From an uncultured archaeon (GTDB taxonomy: Archaea > Aenigmatarchaeota > Aenigmatarchaeia > CG10238-14 > SCSR01), in assembly GCA_938017915.1 (NCBI GenBank), contig CALIKW010000029.1, positions 1 to 8,938 on the forward strand: DNA of 8,938 nt, read 5' to 3'. Positions within the stretch are counted from its first letter, which is position 1. Every line of letters starts with the position of its first letter. The translations under genes and the position numbers were made by a program. The notes beneath the pieces were generated by a model, which saw only the letters and a list, made by a program, of their open reading frames with translations, had not been told where the DNA came from and did not search any database. Positions 5,180-8,938 of the stretch are shown piece after piece.

Positions 5180-7591
5180 TTATTTGTTGTGAATCAACAA
5201 GCCATTTTTTCCAAAATAATTTTGAGTTTCAGTTTGAATGTTATAAATTTTTCCAGTGAAATTCATTCTTATATTCGAAAGTTCATCCACCCTTCTAAAT
5301 TCTTTATAATCATCTAAGTAAACCAGATGATTTCCAGTAAACCAATAACCTTTATAAAAGTATACTTCAAATTCTCCTTCATGGAAAGATTTTTCCAATA
5401 TTTTTGAACTTACTTTTTTACCATTCTTATAGCCTATTACATAATCCCCTTCTTCCAATTCTTGAATCTTTTTAAATCCTTCAGGAGTTAATATTAAACT
5501 ATCTTCTACCAAACAACCTCCACGTCTACCTGTGCCAGTTTCCGGAGGTGTGCTCTCTTGGGATTCCTCAATCTCTTCGTAAAATTCACAATAATCCCTG
5601 TCTATCCAAACTTGTCCAGTTTGATTTTTCTCGTAAGTATAATTTGCTATAGCCTCATAAGTGTAGGTAACAAGTGGTCCAGGCAAATCTCCGAAAACTC
5701 CTTCAATTGGTATACTACAACCAAACATAATTTTTTTACCCCCTTTAATACTCATGTTTAAAGGTTTCTCGCTTATGTCAACATTCCAAACAGAATTCTC
5801 CTTTATTAACCTAACATCACAAAGAGCCTTCTCAAGCAAATTAATATTTAAAGGATTAAATTCAACAACTTTTAAACTATTTAATTTTATTTCTCCTTCT
5901 CCCTTGTTAATTAAAACAAAAGTAAGGAAAATTGTTGAATCCTCGTCTTTTCTATAATAGGAAGAATCACTTGAAACAACTACATCCAAAGGTCCAGAAC
6001 TAGTTGTTGCAATTCTTCTTTCATAAATCCTTCTATTGTTTGTTATATAAAAGTGGCCAAAACCTGTAGTACTATAGCTATACTTTGTAGAGACCGTATA
6101 CTTAATATAATTTTTATCTTCCGAACAAAAATTTTGTGTTTCCTCTTTCTTTAACTTTACCGAGCTTTCTTCAAAATCCTGTGGATATAGTGTACAAGGA
6201 CTAACTTCATTACATCTTGTCACTTCTTTTGTTTCGTTATCATCCACATAAAAGCTTGTTGTTATATTCCTAGCAGGTAAGTCTGCTCCCTCATCCATAG
6301 AATATTCTAATCTAAAGAGAAAGGAACTTCCAGGCGTTATTAATGGAACTTCTGTGCTTACTCCCAATGCTAGACACTCTGTACAACCTTTCTTTACAAC
6401 TTTTACTTCATATAAAATTTTCTTGCATAAAGCTTCCAATCCCCCATAAGCCATTATATTTTCAACATCAGTTAAATGGGTCATCAGGCATTGTACATAA
6501 TCCTTTTTAATGTTTAATTCGTATATCACCTCATTTATTTGACGCATGGGAATTAAAGCTTGTACCATAGGAATGCTTATGAGATAAAAACCAATTATAC
6601 CCATCAAACCTAAAGCACCTATTGCTTTAGCTGCGTTGCTTTTAAGTCCTAAAAGCAGACAACATATGAAAATTCCTACAAGCCAGTAAAGATTTAGAGG
6701 AATGGGCAAAAACTTGAGATAAGAGAGAAGATATAATATACCAGAAACAATTCCACCTGTAATTACTCCTTTTTTTATTCCTTGTTCTTCTTCAATTGTT
6801 TGTTCCTTCCCACAATTAGGACAAACCCTTGCTCCTCTTGGTATAGGCTTCTTACACCACTCACATTTCTTTTCTTTCAGCGCTCCTGTTATATTACTAA
6901 CTATATCGCTAAATTTCCCACCTTTTTTTCTGCCTTCCTCCTCAGAAGAAACTTGTGAGAGAGTTACTGCTTTTTTCACTTCTTCCTTGGAAGGAGGTGG
7001 AGCTGGCGGTAAAATTGTTGCCTTTTTCACAGGTTTTTTCCATTCTTCTCTGGTGAAAGTAGGTCTTATCATCTCGGCTATTTTCCTTCTTGTCTCTAAG
7101 TCAGACCATGCGCCTGCCCACCTTTTTTTAATTTCCTCTACTGTTTTTTGAGGGCCAAGTTCTTTTCCATGAGCTTGAATAAAAGTTTGGATTTCATTTA
7201 AGAATTGCTGTCTTTTTTCTGGAGATAGCATTACCTTAGCCGGCTCTTTTTTTCCCATGAGCTCTAGTACATGTTCTTCAGGTTTTTTAGTTGGTTCTAA
7301 CTTTATAACTTCTTTCCCAGCTTTCCTTTCTCCTGCTTTTTCGAGGCTTGGAAGCGTTGGGCCTGCTGGCTTTCCCTCTTTTTGAGGGACTTTTACCATC
7401 TCTCCTCTTCCTGTAGGAATTACTCTATATTCACCTTTCTTGGCTTTCTCTATTATACTCTCAAAAGTTAGTTTCTCTCCTTTTTTAAGCATTCCTTTGA
7501 AAGAACTTCCTATTCCTTTAAATGCTCCTTTAAACGAATTGCCCAATCCTTTTAAAGAACCTTTTATTCCTTTTAAATTAAACTTTACCAT
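5180..7591 (-). CDS. Multidomain membrane protein with zinc ribbon, ectodomain and C-terminal Hint autoprocessing domain
   Basis: This 803-aa protein begins at an ATG (7591) after a TTTTAATTAGAGAAAAA leader. In order: a Lys/Gly-rich segment with repeated (F/L)KG units (6-37); a charged, Pro/Lys-rich, probably cytosolic region (to about 240); a zinc ribbon with C243, C246, C257 and C260; three hydrophobic segments (about 276-293, 298-316, 323-347); a probable ectodomain (about 350-670) with spaced cysteines and several Asn-x-Ser/Thr sequons; an acidic/Thr/Gly linker; and a Hint domain (693-803). The Hint domain has Cys693 after Gly-Gly, TxxH (T752, H755) and terminal His-Asn-Lys, which are the residues used for N-S acyl shift and Asn cyclisation in inteins. 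With no Cys/Ser/Thr after the Asn, cleavage or thioester transfer is more likely than splicing. The physiological target is unknown. The whole architecture was not recognised. Confidence 0.88.
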   Translation of the reverse strand: MVKFNLKGIKGSLKGLGNSFKGAFKGIGSSFKGMLKKGEKLTFESIIEKAKKGEYRVIPTGRGEMVKVPQKEGKPAGPTLPSLEKAGERKAGKEVIKLEPTKKPEEHVLELMGKKEPAKVMLSPEKRQQFLNEIQTFIQAHGKELGPQKTVEEIKKRWAGAWSDLETRRKIAEMIRPTFTREEWKKPVKKATILPPAPPPSKEEVKKAVTLSQVSSEEEGRKKGGKFSDIVSNITGALKEKKCEWCKKPIPRGARVCPNCGKEQTIEEEQGIKKGVITGGIVSGILYLLSYLKFLPIPLNLYWLVGIFICCLLLGLKSNAAKAIGALGLMGIIGFYLISIPMVQALIPMRQINEVIYELNIKKDYVQCLMTHLTDVENIMAYGGLEALCKKILYEVKVVKKGCTECLALGVSTEVPLITPGSSFLFRLEYSMDEGADLPARNITTSFYVDDNETKEVTRCNEVSPCTLYPQDFEESSVKLKKEETQNFCSEDKNYIKYTVSTKYSYSTTGFGHFYITNNRRIYERRIATTSSGPLDVVVSSDSSYYRKDEDSTIFLTFVLINKGEGEIKLNSLKVVEFNPLNINLLEKALCDVRLIKENSVWNVDISEKPLNMSIKGGKKIMFGCSIPIEGVFGDLPGPLVTYTYEAIANYTYEKNQTGQVWIDRDYCEFYEEIEESQESTPPETGTGRRGGCLVEDSLILTPEGFKKIQELEEGDYVIGYKNGKKVSSKILEKSFHEGEFEVYFYKGYWFTGNHLVYLDDYKEFRRVDELSNIRMNFTGKIYNIQTETQNYFGKNGLLIHNK
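5183..5515 (-). other. Hint (intein/Hedgehog-like) domain
   Basis: These are residues 693-803 of the 803-aa protein. The blocks follow the Hint order: CLVEDSLILTPEG with IQELEEGDYV (first Cys and GD), YWFTGNHLVYL (TxxH block), KIYNIQTETQNYF (block F-like) and GLLIHNK (terminal His-Asn). At 111 residues it is compact compared with usual mini-inteins of about 130-150 residues, and it has no endonuclease insert. Confidence 0.88.
6812..6865 (-). other. CxxC/CxxC zinc-ribbon motif in the 803-aa protein
   Basis: CEWCKKPIPRGARVCPNCGK carries C243, C246, C257 and C260 with a short basic knuckle, a standard small zinc ribbon. It sits just before the first membrane segment, so it is probably cytosolic. 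Confidence 0.85.
7481..7576 (-). repeat. (F/L)KG degenerate repeats at the N-terminus of the 803-aa protein
   Basis: Residues 6-37 contain LKGI, LKGL, FKGA, FKGI and FKGM units with spacings of 4 or 7. The segment is basic and could form an amphipathic helix against a membrane or nucleic acid. The repeat is visible in the DNA as recurring CCTTT(T/A)AA on the plus strand. Confidence 0.65.
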
Positions 7592-7635
7592 TTTTTCTCT
7601 AATTAAAATATTAAGTTTTTAAACTAAATTATTTT

Positions 7636-7873
7636 TTACAGCACTACATTTAAAATAAAAATTCCAAGAGCTAGTCCAAAAGCAAGAGATATGCTAAATT
7701 TTAAAGCAAATAGTGCAGCTACAAAAACTATTACCGCTTTAATTCCTGCTAGGATGAAATCACCAAGTGTCAAGAATATAGAAGCTAAAATTTCTGTGGT
7801 TTGGGTTGTTGAGAATATTTTGTAATAAGTTGGTCCCAAGTTTGTGAAAAACTTCTTTCTTTTTCTTTGCCAT
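7636..7873 (-). pseudogene. Small two-helix membrane protein with an apparent frameshift near its start
   Basis: The conserved part is a 67-aa reading frame (7636-7839, opening with a TTG) with two membrane segments, at about residues 24-47 and 50-66. Its last 35 residues match the C-terminus of the upstream 147-aa protein (KAVIVFVAALFAL against KAVIVFIAGLFAL). The best start signal, an ATG at 7873, is in another frame. It is preceded by ATTTTAATTAGGAAAA, nearly the same leader as the 803-aa gene (ATTTTAATTAGAGAAAAA). Read from that ATG, the sequence gives MAKKKKEVFHKLG and stops at 7760. Removing one base in the A5 tract (7860-7864) would join the frames as MAKKRKKFFTNLGPTYYK. So this is a sequencing or assembly error, a real frameshift, programmed slippage, or a TTG-started intact gene. 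Function is unknown. Confidence 0.6.
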
Positions 7874-7911
7874 TTTTCCTAATTAAAATTTAATTTTTAT
7901 CAAAAATATTT

Positions 7912-8355
7912 TTAAGTTAAATTTAGAAAGAGAATTCCGATAGCAAAGACAAAGCTCATTTCTATCTTAAAATTCAAAGCAAACAACCCTGCGATAAAAA
8001 CTATTACTGCTTTTACTATAGCTGGAGCAAATTTACCTACGAAAAAACCACCAAAAATAAGTGATAAAATTTCTCCTATTAATAAAGCTATTATTAAAAC
8101 ATAAGCTAAGCCTAAATCAAATTTAATCAAAGAGAAAAGTGGTAATGTAGCTAAAAAAGGGAGAACAAAAAGTAAAAGTAAAATTTTTACTATAATTTTT
8201 CCAAAAGGTAGAGGAAGGGTAAACAAATCCAGAGAATAAATAAATATTATTGCCCTCCAAGCAGGGTTTATGGGAAAAATATAACCAAGAGAAAGAAGAA
8301 GTAAAAAAATACCAAGACCATTTCTCACAAAAAATTTCTTCAGTTCTTCCTTCAC
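7912..8355 (-). CDS. Polytopic membrane protein, 147 aa
   Basis: The start is a GTG at 8355 (MKEELKKFFV), directly after AATTAAATT with no SD. A basic N-terminal helix is followed by about five or six hydrophobic segments (around 13-28, 32-46, 53-75, 81-104, 112-128, 132-146) separated by very short loops, with almost no soluble part. No catalytic or transport motif was recognised. Its last two segments (residues 114-147) share roughly 19 of 34 positions with the C-terminus of the small downstream gene, so the two are related by partial duplication. It is the first gene of a minus-strand group that continues to the Hint protein, and it shares its upstream region divergently with alba. It may be an integral envelope component. 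Confidence 0.78.
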   Translation of the reverse strand: MKEELKKFFVRNGLGIFLLLLSLGYIFPINPAWRAIIFIYSLDLFTLPLPFGKIIVKILLLLFVLPFLATLPLFSLIKFDLGLAYVLIIALLIGEILSLIFGGFFVGKFAPAIVKAVIVFIAGLFALNFKIEMSFVFAIGILFLNLT

Positions 8356-8383
8356 AATTTAATTTTTTCTTTTTTAAAAAAAT

Positions 8384-8396
8384 AAATATTTAAATA
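8384..8396 (+). promoter_or_regulatory. Probable TATA box of alba
   Basis: AAATATTTAAATA, containing TTTAAATA at 8389-8396, is a good archaeal TATA-like element. A start of transcription about 25 nt downstream would fall near 8415-8420, leaving a leader of about 25-30 nt with the SD inside it. Assigned by sequence only. Confidence 0.6.
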
Positions 8397-8399
8397 CAT

Positions 8400-8423
8400 T
8401 GACTTAGAAATTAAATTAAGTCA
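8400..8423 (+). repeat. Perfect 7-bp inverted repeat TGACTTA/TAAGTCA near the alba transcription start
   Basis: TGACTTA (8400-8406) and TAAGTCA (8417-8423) are perfect reverse complements separated by 10 bp. They lie just after the TATA-like box and across the predicted transcription start, where an archaeal repressor site would block polymerase. It could instead be a weak leader hairpin or chance in A/T-rich DNA. Confidence 0.5.
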
Positions 8424-8432
8424 TAAAAAACA

Positions 8433-8440
8433 GGAGGTGG
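8433..8440 (+). promoter_or_regulatory. Strong ribosome binding site (GGAGGTGG) of alba
   Basis: GGAGGTGG ends 4 nt before the ATG at 8445. It is the strongest SD in the window, in line with high expression of a chromatin protein, and contrasts with the SD-less starts of several neighbours. Confidence 0.85.
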
Positions 8441-8444
8441 AAAA

Positions 8445-8735
8445 ATGGCAGTAGAAGCTAAGAGGCCAGAAGATAATGTGATATATATAGGAAAAAAGCC
8501 TAGCATGGCTTATGTTTTGGCTGTAATAACCCAGTTCTCTGATAATAAAAAAGAAGTTACAATAAAGGCAAGGGGAAGAGCAATAAGCAGGGCAGTGGAT
8601 GTTGCAGAAATTGTAAGGAGAAGGTTCTTGAATGATATTACTATTAAAAACATAGAAATAGGAACAGAAGAAAGGGAACTAGAAGATAAGACGAAAGTGA
8701 ATGTGTCAACAATATCCATAACTCTAAGCAAATAG
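8445..8735 (+). CDS. albA: DNA/RNA-binding protein Alba
   Basis: This 96-aa protein is the usual length for Alba, the small dimeric archaeal chromatin protein that binds DNA and RNA without strong sequence preference. Diagnostic stretches are [14 protein letters not shown] (11-24), whose Lys pair (17-18) corresponds to the acetylatable lysine in Sulfolobus Alba, then [24 protein letters not shown], forming the basic binding helix and its dimer partner, and a charged C-terminal beta hairpin (about 68-94). Nothing appears to be missing. It has its own TATA-like box, strong SD and a T-rich tail, so it is probably a monocistronic, well expressed gene. It is transcribed away from the membrane-protein group to its left. 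The palindrome near its transcription start hints at specific regulation. Confidence 0.96.
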   Translation: MAVEAKRPEDNVIYIGKKPSMAYVLAVITQFSDNKKEVTIKARGRAISRAVDVAEIVRRRFLNDITIKNIEIGTEERELEDKTKVNVSTISITLSK

Positions 8736-8758
8736 CTCCTTCTCTTTTTATTTTCTTT
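8736..8758 (+). terminator. T-rich terminator after alba
   Basis: The stretch after the alba stop contains T5 (8745-8749) and T4 (8751-8754) in a pyrimidine-rich run without a hairpin. This is the oligo-T type known for archaeal RNA polymerase. Confidence 0.55.
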
Positions 8759-8792
8759 GAAACAAAATAATTTTTAAAAACAAATTTAAATT

Positions 8793-8938
8793 ATGGGAAA
8801 AGGAATTACTATTACTATGTTAAGACCTACAGGTTTTGTAGAGATTGATGGAGAAAAGTTAGAAGTATATGCCGAGTCTGAATTTATTGAGCCTAACACT
8901 GAGATTATAGTCGTTAAAGTAGAAGGCAATAAAATTTT
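8793..8938 (+). CDS. NfeD-like OB-fold protein (3' end outside window)
   Basis: The 48 visible residues begin MGKGITITMLRPTGFVEIDG and continue with KLEVYAES, FIEPNTEIIVVKVEGNKI. This matches the small OB-fold domain at the C-terminus of NfeD proteins: LRPxGxVxIDG, then xVxAExxFIxxG, then VVxVxGxxI. NfeD proteins usually partner SPFH/stomatin-type membrane proteins. Here the OB domain starts almost at residue 1, without the usual membrane or protease-like N-terminal part, so this could be a stand-alone OB version. The ATG at 8793 has no SD and follows AAATTTAAATT; a T5A5 tract lies 17 nt upstream. The assignment is by motif only and the protein is truncated by the window edge. Confidence 0.7.
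   Translation, partial: MGKGITITMLRPTGFVEIDGEKLEVYAESEFIEPNTEIIVVKVEGNKI

Noticed and set aside
4860..5180. Minus-strand reading frame of 106 aa opposite the end of the large surface protein
   Set aside because: Antisense to a Cys-rich and dockerin-like coding region that is clearly real; composition looks like a shadow.
5183..5515. True splicing intein
   Set aside because: Only Lys follows the terminal His-Asn and there is no C-extein with Cys/Ser/Thr, so protein splicing is not expected; Hint autocleavage is the better reading.
7874..7911. A/T-rich near-palindrome between the two minus-strand membrane genes
   Set aside because: Made almost only of A and T runs, so apparent dyad symmetry is expected from composition; treated as leader and terminator sequence.

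Overview
The window is about two-thirds A+T and almost certainly archaeal. The evidence is an intact Alba chromatin protein gene with a TATA-like element and a T-rich terminator, membrane-protein N-termini of the class III (archaeal) prepilin type, and several genes whose start codon follows an A/T-rich stretch with no Shine-Dalgarno (SD) site. Short intergenic gaps and many unrecognised small membrane and Cys-rich surface proteins suggest a small-genome lineage such as a DPANN archaeon. That placement is a guess from style, not from a marker gene.

Layout. (1) Positions 1-5173, plus strand: seven tightly packed genes, four of the junctions overlapping or abutting. Each encodes one N-terminal hydrophobic helix followed by a soluble, mostly cysteine-containing domain. 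Two adjacent members (328-762 and 795-1232) are clear paralogues with six aligned cysteines. The last and largest (3146-5173) has a class III prepilin-like N-terminus, a beta-sandwich-like insert, one dockerin-type EF-hand loop and a Cys-rich C-terminus. Together they look like the pilin/pseudopilin-like and adhesin components of an envelope appendage or surface complex. No ATPase or platform protein lies in the window.

(2) Positions 5180-8355, minus strand, converging on the first cluster with only 6 bp between stops. From its 5' end it holds a polytopic membrane protein (147 aa), a short relative of that protein's C-terminus whose start appears frameshifted, and an 803-aa membrane protein. 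The 803-aa protein has a Lys/Gly-rich N-terminus, a CxxC/CxxC zinc ribbon, three membrane segments, a Cys-containing probable ectodomain and a C-terminal 111-aa Hint (intein/Hedgehog-like) autoprocessing domain that starts GG-Cys and ends His-Asn-Lys. This is the most striking gene here: it could self-cleave and leave a C-terminal thioester on a surface protein.

(3) Positions 8356-8938, plus strand: a divergent promoter region, alba with a strong SD and a palindrome near the predicted transcription start, a T-rich terminator, and the 5' end of a short gene resembling the NfeD OB-fold domain, cut by the window edge.

How the genes may work together is inference. Two tail-to-tail membrane/surface loci, one pilin-like and one with a self-processing Hint protein, could build or decorate the same envelope structure. 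No gap exceeds about 90 bp, and I saw no tRNA, rRNA, CRISPR array or insertion sequence.
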